A stretch of 64,000 bases of DNA from Phytomonospora endophytica (GTDB taxonomy: Bacteria; Actinomycetota; Actinomycetes; Mycobacteriales; Micromonosporaceae), in the NCBI RefSeq assembly GCF_014202425.1, contig NZ_JACHGT010000005.1, positions 62,001 through 126,000 of the forward strand. Reading direction: 5' to 3'. This document shows, piece after piece, positions 8,192 to 17,382 of this stretch. Both the position numbers and the translations under genes were made by a program. The notes under the pieces were generated by a model. The model did not search any database and was not told the DNA's origin. It was given only the letters and a program-made list of their open reading frames with translations. How positions within the stretch are numbered: the stretch's first letter is position 1; each line of letters starts with the position of its first letter.

Positions 8192-9719
8192 CCGTCGGGT
8201 CGAAACCGGGCCGGGCCCGCGCGGCGACCAGGGCGTGCCGGGCCGCCGACAGCAGTTCGCGCTCCACCGTGCGCAGCTTGTCGCGGCGGGCGATCATCTC
8301 CTGCCGCTCGTCGCGCTGCGCGGGATCGGGCAGCTCCTCCTCCTCGTCGGCGAACATCAGCCGGTAGCGGGCGCGGAAGCGGTCGACGGCCTCGGCGGGG
8401 AGCTTGTACTCGGCCAGCAGCTCGTCGAGCCGTTCCTCGGCGGCCCGGCGGGCCACGTCGTAGACCTTGCGGGTGGCCGCGGCCTCCTTCACGGCGTCGA
8501 CGCGCAGCCCGATCCGCCCGATCAGCCAGGGCAGCGTCAAACCCTGGAGCAGCAGGGTCAGCACGACCACGACCATCGACACGAAGAGGATCTGGTCCCG
8601 GCCGGTGAAGGGCTCACCGGTGTCGGTCGTGAAAGGCAGGGCCAGTGCCGTCACGATCGTGACCACGCCCCGCATCCCCGACCAGCCGACGACGACCGCG
8701 TCCCGCCACCCCAGCGCCCGCCCGCTCCACAGCCGCCCGGCGCGCGTGAAGAGGTAGGCCAGCGCCATCCACAGCGCCCGGACGCCGATGACCACGACGC
8801 CGATCAGGATCGCCACCCAGATCAGCGAGGCCGCCGCCGTCCCGACCGCCTTCCACACCCCGACCAGTTCCAGGCCGATGAGCCCGAAGGTGATCGCGGT
8901 GACCATCAGTTCCGTGACGTCCCAGAAGGAGCCGCGCACCAGACGGCCCTCGATGTCGTCGGGATCGGTGGACCGGGCGCCCAGGTAGAAGGCCGTCACC
9001 AGGACCGCCAGGACACCCGAGGCGTCGATCTCGTCGGCGGGGATGTAGGCGACATAGGGGACGAGCAGGCTCAGCGCGGTCGTCAGCCGCGAGTCGGAGA
9101 GCCGGTCGAAGAGGACCTTGGCGAGAACGCCGACCAGCAGCCCGATCGCCACGGCCGCGATGCCCGCGTAGAGGAACTCCCCGGCGGCCCGCCAGACCGA
9201 GAAGGATCCGGCGACGACCCCGGCGACCGCGACCTGATACAACGTCAGCGCCGTCACGTCGTTGAAAAGACCCTCGCCCTCCAGCACCGTGACGAGCCGC
9301 CGGGGCAGGCCGAGACGACCGGCGATCGTGGTGACCGCGGCCGCGTCGGGCGGCGACACGATCGCCCCCAGCACGACCGCCGCGCCGATCGGCAGCGCCG
9401 GATGCACCGAAGCGGCGACCAGCGAGACGGCCACCGTCGTCACGAACACCAGCACGACAGCCAAGACCAGGATCGGCCTGACGTTCGAGGCGAACTCACG
9501 CCACGAGGACCGGCGCGCCGCCGCGTACAGCAGCGGCGGCAGCAGCGCCGGGAGGATCACGTCCGGCGGGATCGCCAGATCCGGCATCGACGGCACGAGA
9601 CCGAGCCCCAGACCGAAGACGGTCGTCAGCACCGGCGCGGGAACCCGCAGCCGCTCGGCGACCGGCGTCAGCAGGATCCCGCCCAGGATCAGGATGAAGA
9701 CGACCGACAACTGGCTCAC
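8136..9719 (-). CDS. Na+/H+ antiporter, CPA1/NhaP type
   Basis: 527 residues: about 12 transmembrane helices over the first ~400 residues and a ~125-residue acidic/basic cytoplasmic tail. CPA1 hallmarks are SPPDAAAVTTIAG (TM4-like unwound region) and GEGLFNDVTAL (the ND ion-binding motif). It exchanges cytoplasmic Na+ (possibly K+ or Li+) for protons across the plasma membrane. It is preceded on the same strand by the SMR gene with a 3-base gap, so the two may be co-transcribed. Confidence 0.9.
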   Translation of the reverse strand: MSQLSVVFILILGGILLTPVAERLRVPAPVLTTVFGLGLGLVPSMPDLAIPPDVILPALLPPLLYAAARRSSWREFASNVRPILVLAVVLVFVTTVAVSLVAASVHPALPIGAAVVLGAIVSPPDAAAVTTIAGRLGLPRRLVTVLEGEGLFNDVTALTLYQVAVAGVVAGSFSVWRAAGEFLYAGIAAVAIGLLVGVLAKVLFDRLSDSRLTTALSLLVPYVAYIPADEIDASGVLAVLVTAFYLGARSTDPDDIEGRLVRGSFWDVTELMVTAITFGLIGLELVGVWKAVGTAAASLIWVAILIGVVVIGVRALWMALAYLFTRAGRLWSGRALGWRDAVVVGWSGMRGVVTIVTALALPFTTDTGEPFTGRDQILFVSMVVVVLTLLLQGLTLPWLIGRIGLRVDAVKEAAATRKVYDVARRAAEERLDELLAEYKLPAEAVDRFRARYRLMFADEEEELPDPAQRDERQEMIARRDKLRTVERELLSAARHALVAARARPGFDPTVIDQVMSEVDVRSAALGS

Positions 9720-9722
9720 GGT

Positions 9723-10037
9723 CTAGTGGAAGACCTTCAGGCCGACGACGCCGGCCACGATGAGGACCAGGCAGACGATGCGCGCGATGTTCGCCGGCTC
9801 GCCCAGCCAGATCATCCCGATCAGCGCCGTGCCGACCGCGCCGATCCCGACCCACACGGCGTAGCCGGTGCCGACCGGGATCTCCCGCAGCGCCAGGCCG
9901 AGCCCCAGCATGCTCAACACGATCGCGACCGCGAAGACCGCGCTGGGCACGGGCTTCGTGAAGCCCTGCGAACGCTCCAGGGCGACCGCCCAGGCCGTCT
10001 CCAGGAAACCCGAGATCACCAGCAGGAACCACGACAT
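9723..10037 (-). CDS. sugE: Small multidrug resistance (SMR) exporter, SugE/Gdx-like
   Basis: 104 residues, four transmembrane helices, the exact size of SMR proteins. The essential membrane Glu13 lies in GFLETAWAVALE, and the motif IPVGTGYAVWVGIGAVGT is the SMR signature. RSQGFTKPVPS resembles the SugE/Gdx subgroup, members of which export guanidinium, rather than the QacE subgroup. No guanidine riboswitch can fit in the 36-nt gap upstream, where the phosphatase gene ends. Confidence 0.85.
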   Translation of the reverse strand: MSWFLLVISGFLETAWAVALERSQGFTKPVPSAVFAVAIVLSMLGLGLALREIPVGTGYAVWVGIGAVGTALIGMIWLGEPANIARIVCLVLIVAGVVGLKVFH

Positions 10038-10073
10038 GAGGTCACTCTAGGTCAGCGACCGGTCGCGCGACCC

Positions 10074-10856
10074 TCAGTCGAGCAGAGCCGCGCGCAACAC
10101 GCCGAGAGTCCGGTCGTCGAGCCCGAGTCCCTTGTAGAGGAACTCGTCGAAGGAGCCGAAACGAGCCTCCGCCTCGGCGAACGCCGCCTCCAGGTACGCC
10201 GGACGCTGCTCGATGAGCGGACGGAACAGCCCGGTGTCGACCTCCACACCCGAAGCGGCGAACTTCGCCATCAGCTTCTCCCCGGCCGGCAGGAAGTACT
10301 CGTTCGACAGGAGATAGTCCGCCATGACCGTCTCCCGATCGACACCCAGGATCGTCAGCACGATCGCCGCGAGCCAACCCGTACGATCCTTGCCCGCCGT
10401 GCAGTGGAACAGCAACGGCAGCGAACCGGACTCCGCGATCAGACGCACCGCGTCACCGAAACGCGCGCGCTCCGCGTCATCGGCCACGAACGAGCGGTTG
10501 ATCGACACCAGCGCCCCCACATTGCGGCCCCCCTCCAAGAGCCGCGCGCGCTCAGCCGGATCGAAAGCCGCGTTGTAGTACCGGTCGAGGTCACCACCAC
10601 CAACAGGCAACGCCGTGACCTCCAGACCATCAGGGAGACGATCCGGACCCGCCGCGTGAATCTCACCCGCAGTACGGAAATCCACCACCGACGCCAACCC
10701 CAGACCCGCCAAAGCCATGACGTCGTCATCCGTGAGGGCATTGAGGGCACCCGCACGGAACAGACGACCCTCGGCCACCACCCGGCCATTGGAAGTCGGG
10801 TAACCGCCGAGGTCACGGACATTGGGGGAGCCTTCGAGCGGGAAATGGCGGGGCAT
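10074..10856 (-). CDS. Protein-tyrosine phosphatase (PtpB-like, DSP family)
   Basis: 260 residues. The catalytic P-loop HCTAGKDRTGW (Cys nucleophile, Arg) is intact and the N-terminal NVRDLGGYPT is the typical start of the bacterial tyrosine/phosphoinositide phosphatase family that includes M. tuberculosis PtpB. The ATG at 10856 has AAGGAG 5 nt upstream. No signal peptide is visible. The gene is transcribed out of the repeat array that begins about 20 nt upstream, so its promoter probably lies in that repetitive DNA. Confidence 0.88.
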   Translation of the reverse strand: MPRHFPLEGSPNVRDLGGYPTSNGRVVAEGRLFRAGALNALTDDDVMALAGLGLASVVDFRTAGEIHAAGPDRLPDGLEVTALPVGGGDLDRYYNAAFDPAERARLLEGGRNVGALVSINRSFVADDAERARFGDAVRLIAESGSLPLLFHCTAGKDRTGWLAAIVLTILGVDRETVMADYLLSNEYFLPAGEKLMAKFAASGVEVDTGLFRPLIEQRPAYLEAAFAEAEARFGSFDEFLYKGLGLDDRTLGVLRAALLD

Positions 10857-10879
10857 GGGAACTCCTTGCCTATGTGAGC

Positions 10880-12330
10880 GGCTGTGCTGATTTGGGCGGC
10901 TGTGCTGGTTTGGGCGGCGCGAACGAAACCGTCTGAAGGGTATGGGATCGGGCTCGGCCCGCCGCCGGTGCGGGGTTCCCGGCGCGGGGGCGGAAGCGTG
11001 GCCGGGTTCCCGGGGTGGGGGCGAGCGAAGCGAGGTTCGGGTTTGTGGGGGCGTGTCGTGGGTTCCCGGTGTTGGGTGGGTGAGGTTGTAAGGGCCTGTG
11101 CTTGTTTGGGCGGCGCGAACGAGACCGCCTGCCAGGCGTGGGATCGGGCTGCGGCACGCCGCCGGTGCCGGGTTCCCGGCGTGGGTGCGGAAACGCGGCC
11201 GGGTTCCCGGCGTGGGTGGGCGAGCGAAGCGAGACTCGCTCCTGGCGGGATGGCTGCGGCCGGGTTCCCGGTCTTGGGTGGGTGAGGTTTTAAGGGCCTG
11301 TGTTTGTTTGGGCGGCGCGAACGAGACCGCCTGAGGGGTATGGGATCGGGCTGCGGCCCGCCGCCGGTGCCGGGTCCCCGGCCAGGATGCGGAAACGCGG
11401 CCGGGTACCCGGCCTGGGTGGGCGAGCGAAGCGAGACTCGCCGATCGAGGAGGCGCTGCGGCCGGGTTCCCGGCGTGCGTGGGTCGTGCAGTGGAGCTCG
11501 CGCTCGCGGGGGCCGTGTCTGGGTTCCTGGTCTTGGGTGGGTGAGGTTTTAAGGGCCTGTGCTTGTTTGGGCGGCGCGAACGAAACCGCCTGCCGGGCAT
11601 GGGATCGGGCTGCGGCCCGCCGCCGGTGCCGGGTCCCCGGCGTGGGTGAGCCGCGAAGCGGGGCTCGGCCTTGGCGGGGCCGCTGCGGCCGGGTTCCCTG
11701 TGTGGGCGGGCGAGCGAAGCGAGACTCGGCCTTGGTGAGACTGCTGCGCGCGGGTTCCCTGGCCTGCGTGGGCGAGCGAAGCGAGGCTCACGCTCGTGGG
11801 ATCGGCGTCTTGGGTTCCCGGCCTTGGTGGGTGGGCTTTTAAGGGCCTGTGCTTGTTGGGGCGGCGCGAACGAAACCGCCTGCCGGGTATGGGATCGGGC
11901 TGCGGCCCGCCGCCGGTGCCGCGTCCCCGGCCAGGGCGCGGAAACGCCGCCGGGTTCCCGGCCTGCGTGGGCGAGCGGAGCGAGGCTCGCCCTGAGTGGG
12001 GGCGTTCGGGTGGGTCTCGGCGTGAGTGGGACACGTGGCTGTGTTCTCCGCGTGGGTGGGCGGGTGAGCGAAGCGAGGCTCGCGCTCGCCGGGCCGCGTC
12101 TTAGGTTCCCGGGCCCGAGTGGGCCGCGAAGCGAGGCTCACGCTTGTGGGGTGTGTCTTGGGTCCCCGGCCTTGGGGGGTGGGCTTTTAAGGGCCTGTGC
12201 CTGTTCGGGCGGCGCGAACGAAACCGCCTGCCGGGCATGGGATCGGGCTGCGGCCCGCCGCCGGTGCCGCGTCCCCGGCCAGGGTGCGCGAGCGAAGCGA
12301 GACTCGCCAGACAGGAGACCCCTGCGGCCG
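10880..12330. repeat. Irregular array of long repeats with interspersed hairpin motifs; no gene
   Basis: A gene-free region. Six copies of a ~95-bp element start near 10901 (5' truncated), 11087, 11288, 11547, 11837 and 12184. Full copies run TTTTAAGGGCCTGTGCTTG, then GGGCGGCGCGAACGAAACC, then a CGGGC-TGCG-GCCCG hairpin, then GCCGCCGGTGCCG and CCCCGG. Copies 3 and 4 are almost identical; the spacing grows (about 200, 260, 290, 350 bp). The spacers carry about ten copies of GCGAGCGAAGCGAGACTCGC or variants, a small dyad. Long open frames exist on both strands but are low-complexity Arg/Pro/Gly translations of the repeats. Function unknown. Confidence 0.85.
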
Positions 12331-12514
12331 GGCCCCGACGTGGTGCCTCGGCGAAGCCGGATCCCCGGCCCGGGCCTCCACGCGCGAGGCCCCCCGCGTC
12401 GGCGGGCGGAAGTCGGTGCGACTCGCGCTCGCACCAACGCCAGGTCCCCGCCACGCCCCAGCCCATCCCTGTTACCGCTCGACCGTCGCCGTCGCCTCAC
12501 GGCATGATGGCGCC

Positions 12515-13141
12515 ATGCGGATGATCAGTCGCGGCGGCGTCACCGAGATCGAGATCCGGCGCTCGCGCTTCATCTGCGCCGTCGCCCGCGTCTCCACCGA
12601 GGACGACGCCGCCGCCTTCATCGCCGCACGACGCCGCGAACACCGCGCCGCCACCCACAACTGCACCGCCTACGTCCTCGGCGAACACGCCGAACTCGGC
12701 AAGAGCAACGACGACGGCGAACCCGCCGGCACCGCCGGCGTCCCCATGCTGGAAGTCCTCCACCGGCGCGGCCTCACCGACACCGTCGCCGTCGTCACCC
12801 GCTACTTCGGCGGCGTCAAACTCGGCGCCGGCGGCCTCGTCCGCGCCTACGGCCAATCCGTCACCGCCGCCCTCGACGACGTCGGCGCCGTCGAACGCGT
12901 CCCCGTCACCATCGTGACCATCGACGTCGACCACACCCGCGCCGGACGCCTCATCGGCGACCTCCACGCACGCGGCCACCGGCTCGGCGACACCCGCTAC
13001 GGCACCGGCGTCGCACAAGACGTCTACGTCCCCGACGACGAACTCCACGCCTTCACGACCTGGGCCGCCGAAGCCACCGCCGGACAGGCCGTCCTCACAC
13101 GAGGCGCCTCGACCTACGTCGAGATCCCCGTCGAAGGCTGA
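12515..13141 (+). CDS. YigZ/IMPACT family protein
   Basis: 208 residues. The N-terminal UPF0029/IMPACT domain is clear: RSRFICAVARV, then HNCTAYVLG, SNDDGEPAGTAG and TRYFGGVKLGAGGLVRAYG. A C-terminal DUF1949-like ferredoxin-fold segment follows. Biochemical function is unproven; the eukaryotic IMPACT homologue regulates GCN2. ATG 12515 has no Shine-Dalgarno upstream, so the message may be leaderless. The last 28 bases overlap the convergent GntR gene. Confidence 0.88.
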   Translation: MRMISRGGVTEIEIRRSRFICAVARVSTEDDAAAFIAARRREHRAATHNCTAYVLGEHAELGKSNDDGEPAGTAGVPMLEVLHRRGLTDTVAVVTRYFGGVKLGAGGLVRAYGQSVTAALDDVGAVERVPVTIVTIDVDHTRAGRLIGDLHARGHRLGDTRYGTGVAQDVYVPDDELHAFTTWAAEATAGQAVLTRGASTYVEIPVEG

Positions 13142-13836
13142 GCCCGGCGACGGCGAGTGCGCGTCAGGCTCTCCGCGTCCAGACGCGACCAGTCCGCCGC
13201 GGCCGCCAGCGAATGCTCACGACCACCGGCGACATGACGCGCGGCGTGATCCGCGGCCAGCCCGGCGTCCCCGGCGGCGATCGCCGCGTACAGCTCCTCG
13301 TGCTCGGTGCACTGGACGGCCTGGTCGCGGTCGGCGGTGAGATGGAACAGCCGGCGCAAACGGCCCGACAGCGGCCGGGCGAGCGTGCTGAGCAGGGCGT
13401 TTCCCGCGATCGCGACCAGCTCGTCATGGAAGTCGGCGTTCGCCTCGGTGACCCCGGCGCGATCACCGGCGGCCATGGCCGCCCGCGCCCCGTCGAGATG
13501 ACCGCGCAGCCGGGCGAGGCCCTCGCCGTCGGCGCGTTCGGCGGCCAGCCGCGCGGTGAGGGCCTCCAGGCTCTCCCGGACGTCGAAGAGATCACGGACG
13601 TCGTCGGGCGTGAAAGGGCTCACGATCGTGCCGCGGCCCGGGACGGTGACGACGAGACCGTCGGCGGCCAGCAAGCGCAGCGCCTCGCGCAGGGGAATGC
13701 GGGAGACCTCCAGTTCGGCGGCCAGATCGCGTTCGACGAGCCGGAGCCCCGGCGGCGCGGTCGCCTCGATGATGCGGCGGCGCAGGGTCTCGTACACGCG
13801 GTCGCGCAGTGCCCCCGGTCGTCCGTTGTCGGTCAC
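13114..13836 (-). CDS. GntR-family regulator, FadR/FCD subfamily
   Basis: 240 residues: an N-terminal winged HTH (LRDRVYETLRRRI, then LAAELEVSRIPLREALRLLA and the wing VTVPGRGTIV) and an all-helical FCD ligand domain with spaced acidic and His residues (ANADFHDEL, CTEHEELYAA, ADHAARHVA) that commonly bind a metal. It starts at GTG 13836, with GAGGAA upstream. It is divergent from the amidohydrolase, with a GGTATACC dyad between them, so it probably represses that enzyme in response to its substrate. Confidence 0.9.
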   Translation of the reverse strand: MTDNGRPGALRDRVYETLRRRIIEATAPPGLRLVERDLAAELEVSRIPLREALRLLAADGLVVTVPGRGTIVSPFTPDDVRDLFDVRESLEALTARLAAERADGEGLARLRGHLDGARAAMAAGDRAGVTEANADFHDELVAIAGNALLSTLARPLSGRLRRLFHLTADRDQAVQCTEHEELYAAIAAGDAGLAADHAARHVAGGREHSLAAAADWSRLDAESLTRTRRRRAQPSTGIST

Positions 13837-13897
13837 GTCGTTCCTCGCTGCCGGCGGATGAGGGGGTCGACGCTACTAGTCCACACCCCGAGGATAG

Positions 13898-13906
13898 TGG
13901 TATACC
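13898..13906. promoter_or_regulatory. Candidate GntR/FCD operator
   Basis: TGGTATACC contains the 8-bp palindrome GGTATACC, close to the TNGTATACNA core bound by many FCD-type GntR regulators. It sits 33 nt before the amidohydrolase ATG and 62 nt before the GntR start, where it could block both promoters. Confidence 0.55.
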
Positions 13907-13938
13907 GTTAACTCTACGACCCCCGCGAGAGGACCACC

Positions 13939-15111
13939 ATGACCGAGCTGCTCCTGCGCGACGCCACCGTCGACGGTGTCCGCACCGACCTCCTGCTCCG
14001 CGACGGCCGCGTCGCCTCCATCGCGCCGTCCATCGACGCGCCCGGCGCGACCGTCGAGGACCTGCGCGGACGTCTCGTCCTGCCGGGCTTCGTCGACGGC
14101 CACGCCCACCTCGACAAGACCCTGTGGGGCGGGCCGTGGGTGCCGCACTCGGCGCCGCCCGGGCTGATGAACAAGATCCGCAACGGGCAGGTCCGCCGCC
14201 CCGAGCTCGGCATCCCCAGCGCCGACTACATCACCGCTCTGCTGAGCCACATGGTCACGCTCGGCACGACCCACGTGCGCTCCCACGTCGACGTCGACCC
14301 CGAGGTCGGCCTCGGCTCGGTCGTCGCCGTCCGCGCCGCCCTGGAACGCCTCGACGGTCGCATCACCGCCGAGCTCGTCGCCTTCCCGCAGACCGGCATG
14401 CTCATCAGCCCCGGCACCGCCGAACTCCTCGAAGAGGCCCTCAAGCAGGGCGTCGAGCACATCGGCGGCATCGACCCGGCCGGTGTCGACCGCGACCCGG
14501 TCAAGCACCTCGACGTCATCTTCGAGCTGGCCGCGCGGCACGGCACGGGCGTCGACATCCACCTGCACGATCGCGGGACGCTCGGCGTCTTCCAGTTCGA
14601 GCTGATCATCGAGCGCACGCGCGCCCTGGGGCTCGCCGGGAAGGTCACCATCAGCCACGGCTTCGCCCTCGCGGGCGCCGACCCCGAGACCCGCGACCGC
14701 CTCGTCGCCGGGCTCGCCGGTGCCGGGATCAGCCTGGCCACGACCGCGCCCTCCCCGGCGCTCCCGCTGAAGGCGCTGTACGAGGCGGGCGTCCCGGTCA
14801 CCCTCGGCAACGACGGCGTCCGCGACCTGTGGAGCCCGTACGGCACCGGCGACATGCTGGAGCGCGCCCTCTTCCAGGCCAAGCACTCCGGCTTCGCCGA
14901 GGACGCCGACATCGCCCTCGCCGTCGACGCCGCCACTCTCGGCGGCGCTCGCGTCACCGGTCTCGGCGACTACGGCATCGTCGAAGGCGCCCGTGCCGAC
15001 CTCGTCGTCGTCGACGTGCGCAACGCCGCCGAGGCCGTCGTCCTGCGGCCGGTGCGTTCGCTGGTCGTCAAGGCGGGCCGGATCGTCGCCCGCGACGGCG
15101 AACTGGTCTAG
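13939..15111 (+). CDS. Amidohydrolase, cytosine-deaminase-like
   Basis: 390 residues of the amidohydrolase superfamily. Metal ligands are visible in order: HAHLDK (HxH, residues 54-56 region), DIHLHD, ISHGFAL and GNDGVRD (metal-binding Asp). The pattern fits the CodA-like cytosine/isocytosine/guanine-type deaminases; the exact base or cyclic amide cannot be told. GAGAGGA precedes ATG 13939. It is divergent from a GntR/FCD regulator, with no transporter nearby. The stop overlaps the convergent TetR gene by 4 bases. Confidence 0.85.
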   Translation: MTELLLRDATVDGVRTDLLLRDGRVASIAPSIDAPGATVEDLRGRLVLPGFVDGHAHLDKTLWGGPWVPHSAPPGLMNKIRNGQVRRPELGIPSADYITALLSHMVTLGTTHVRSHVDVDPEVGLGSVVAVRAALERLDGRITAELVAFPQTGMLISPGTAELLEEALKQGVEHIGGIDPAGVDRDPVKHLDVIFELAARHGTGVDIHLHDRGTLGVFQFELIIERTRALGLAGKVTISHGFALAGADPETRDRLVAGLAGAGISLATTAPSPALPLKALYEAGVPVTLGNDGVRDLWSPYGTGDMLERALFQAKHSGFAEDADIALAVDAATLGGARVTGLGDYGIVEGARADLVVVDVRNAAEAVVLRPVRSLVVKAGRIVARDGELV

Positions 15112-15692
15112 GTCAGGACGCGCGCGAGTTGCGCGTCGAGGATCCGGACCGCGGTCTCCTGGTCGCGCAACCCCACCAGTACATGTGAGGAGAGGCCCTC
15201 GGCGAGGGCGAACAGCGCGTCGGCCTCGTCGGCGACGTTCACGCCGGGGGCCGTTCCCGACCGTTCGAGCAGGAACACGATGAGGTCGCGCAGTTTCCCG
15301 TAGCCCTCCCGCAGGTGCTCCGCCAGGCGCGGGCTGCTCGTCGACTTCGTCCAGAAGGCCAGACCGACGGCGACGGCCTCGGCGCTCTCCTCGTCGACGG
15401 GGATGATCTGCAGCAGGACCCCGCGCAGGGTGTCGCGCGGGGTGGCGTCCGGGATGTCCGCGAGGTAGGCGGCGACCCGCGCGGCACCGCGCTCGTTGAC
15501 GTCCTCCAGGGCGAAGACCAGCATGTCCTCCTTGGTCTTGAAGTAGTGCTGGACGGCGCCCATCGACACGCCTGCCTCGGTGGCGACGTCGCGCAGGCTG
15601 ACCGCGTCGAGCCCGCGCGTGGCGATGATCCGGCACACGGCCCCGGCGAGGTGACGCCGACGCTCGGCGTGGTCGACCTGCTTGGGCATCAT
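15108..15692 (-). CDS. TetR-family regulator, BetI-like C-terminus
   Basis: 194 residues. N-terminal HTH: RRRHLAGAVCRIIATRGLD, VSLRDVATEAGVSMGAVQHY and FKTKEDML. The C-terminal half (LRGVLLQIIP, EAVAVGLAFW) matches the BetI-type ligand domain. It is divergent from the secreted carboxylesterase, and two nearly identical 17-bp operator-like repeats lie between the two start codons. Alternative starts ATG 15692 or 15689 are adjacent. Confidence 0.9.
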   Translation of the reverse strand: MMPKQVDHAERRRHLAGAVCRIIATRGLDAVSLRDVATEAGVSMGAVQHYFKTKEDMLVFALEDVNERGAARVAAYLADIPDATPRDTLRGVLLQIIPVDEESAEAVAVGLAFWTKSTSSPRLAEHLREGYGKLRDLIVFLLERSGTAPGVNVADEADALFALAEGLSSHVLVGLRDQETAVRILDAQLARVLT

Positions 15693-15712
15693 GCCGCCTT
15701 CCCTCGACCTTC

Positions 15713-15768
15713 ACCATGCAATCGCATTGCCATTCTAGGCTCGCCCGGTTTACCATGCGATCGCATTG
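15713..15768. promoter_or_regulatory. Pair of TetR operator-like sites
   Basis: ACCATGCAATCGCATTG (15713-15729) and ACCATGCGATCGCATTG (15752-15768) differ at one base and are 39 bp apart in the same orientation. The second contains the perfect 12-bp palindrome ATGCGATCGCAT. Their place between a divergent TetR gene and its neighbour makes them the likely operators for autoregulation and esterase control (inference). Confidence 0.7.
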
Positions 15769-15786
15769 TAAAACTGGGAGGACAGG

Positions 15787-17373
15787 ATGAGACGACGAAC
15801 TTTCCTCGTGACCGCGCTGCTCGCGGTCACGGCGGTGCTCGCCGGAACGGCCGTGGCGGACGTGACGACGGAGACCGGCCGCTCCACCGTGGTGCGGACC
15901 TCGGCCGGATGGCTGCGCGGGGAGGCCGGCGCCGACCACCGCTGGTTCCGCGCGATCCCCTACGCCGCACCGCCCGTCGGCGACCTGCGCTGGGAGGACC
16001 CGCGACCGGCGCGCTCCTGGTCCGGCGTGCGCGACGCCACCGGTGAGACCGCCCGCTGCGTGCAGGAACCGGGCGCCGGCGGGAAGGCGAGCCGCACGGA
16101 GGACTGCCTCTACCTGGAGGTCGCCACACCGCGCTCCACGGGCCGTCCGAAGCCGGTGATGGTCTGGTTCCACGGCGGCGGTTTCATTCAGGAGTCCGCG
16201 GGCGACTACGACCCGCGCCGCCTCGCCGTCGGCGGCGACGTCGTGGTCGTCACCGTCAACTACCGCCTGGGGATGCTCGGCTTCTTCGCGCATCCCGGAC
16301 TGCCCGGCTCGGGTTCCTTCGGGATCGCCGACCAGCAGGCCGCGCTGCGCTGGGTGCAACGCGAGATCCGCGCCTTCGGCGGCGACCCGGGGCGCGTGAC
16401 CATCGTCGGCGAGTCCGCGGGCGGCCAGAGCGTCTGCGGGCACCTGGCCTCACCGGCGGCCTCGGGTCTCTACCAGGGCGCGATCATCCAGAGCGGGCTG
16501 TGCACCCGCGACCTGCCCGGCGGGGCGCTGCTGCCCGGACTGCCGCCGCTCCCGCCCTGGTCACCGCAGGAGGCCGTCGCGGCGCGAGGCGCGGCGACCG
16601 CCGAGCGGCTCTGCCCGGGCCGCGCCGACGCCGTGACCTGCCTCCGCCAGCAGACTCCCGATCGACTGGTGACCACCGGCGAGTTCTTCGCCTACGCCAG
16701 CCCGGCCTACGGCACCCCTGCCCTGCCGGAGGACCCGCGCGTCGTGTTCGCCGAAGGCGGGCGCGAACCCGTGCCGGTCCTCTCCGGCACGACGCGCGAC
16801 GAGAGCCGCTACGTCGCCGCCGCCTTCTACGAGTTCGCCGGGAACCCGATCACCGCCGGGAACTATCGCGAGCTGATGACCCTCGGCTTCGGCGCGGCCG
16901 CACCGAAGGTCCTCGACCGCTACCCCCTCGCCGACTACGACAGCCCGCCGCTGGCCTGGTCGGCGGCCATGACCGCCGCGATGTGGGCCTGTCCGGTCCT
17001 GGAGCGCCACGACATGTTCGGCGGGACGCTCTACGCCTACGAGTTCGCCGACGAAAACGCGCCCTCGACTCTGCCCACCACGCCGAGTTTCCCGCTCGGG
17101 GCCGCCCACGCCTCCGACCTCGCCTACCTGTGGGCCGCACCCGGCGACCCCCACCTGACGCCCGCGCAGGAGAAGCTGTCGGCGCGGATGGTCGCCTACT
17201 GGTCGAACTTCGCGCGCCACGGCGACCCCAACGGCCGGGGACTGCCCGCCTGGCCCGTGTACGACGACGGGGGCCCCGTCGCACTCGCTCCGGGCGCGAT
17301 CGCCCCGGTCGACCAGGACGCCCGGCACGGCTGCGGATTCTGGCGCGAGATCTGGGCCGCGGCCGAGGGTTAG
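15787..17373 (+). CDS. Secreted type-B carboxylesterase
   Basis: 528 residues. A signal peptide is evident (MRRRTFLVTALLAVTAVLAG, likely cleavage near Ala-Asp at 24-25). Carboxylesterase-B motifs: EDCLYLEVATP, oxyanion hole WFHGGGF, nucleophile elbow GESAGGQS, and the late HASDLAYLW carrying the catalytic His. It should hydrolyse carboxylic esters outside the cell. GGGAGG lies upstream of ATG 15787. Its promoter lies in or beside the two TetR-type operator repeats. Confidence 0.9.
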   Translation: MRRRTFLVTALLAVTAVLAGTAVADVTTETGRSTVVRTSAGWLRGEAGADHRWFRAIPYAAPPVGDLRWEDPRPARSWSGVRDATGETARCVQEPGAGGKASRTEDCLYLEVATPRSTGRPKPVMVWFHGGGFIQESAGDYDPRRLAVGGDVVVVTVNYRLGMLGFFAHPGLPGSGSFGIADQQAALRWVQREIRAFGGDPGRVTIVGESAGGQSVCGHLASPAASGLYQGAIIQSGLCTRDLPGGALLPGLPPLPPWSPQEAVAARGAATAERLCPGRADAVTCLRQQTPDRLVTTGEFFAYASPAYGTPALPEDPRVVFAEGGREPVPVLSGTTRDESRYVAAAFYEFAGNPITAGNYRELMTLGFGAAAPKVLDRYPLADYDSPPLAWSAAMTAAMWACPVLERHDMFGGTLYAYEFADENAPSTLPTTPSFPLGAAHASDLAYLWAAPGDPHLTPAQEKLSARMVAYWSNFARHGDPNGRGLPAWPVYDDGGPVALAPGAIAPVDQDARHGCGFWREIWAAAEG

Positions 17374-17382
17374 ATTGGCCCG

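Noticed and set aside
9990-10075. Guanidine riboswitch for the SugE-like exporter
   Set aside because: Only 36 nt separate the phosphatase stop and the exporter start, too short for any known guanidine riboswitch class.
10880-12330. CRISPR array
   Set aside because: Repeat units are ~95 bp, diverged, irregularly spaced at 200-350 bp, and the spacers share motifs; no cas gene is present. No other part of the window shows regular 25-37-bp repeats.
10870-12510. Long overlapping open frames (up to ~500 codons) on both strands across the repeat array
   Set aside because: They are Arg/Pro/Ser/Gly-rich translations of tandem repeats, with no ribosome site, no codon-position bias specific to one frame and repetition of the same peptide pieces; high G+C removes stop codons by chance.
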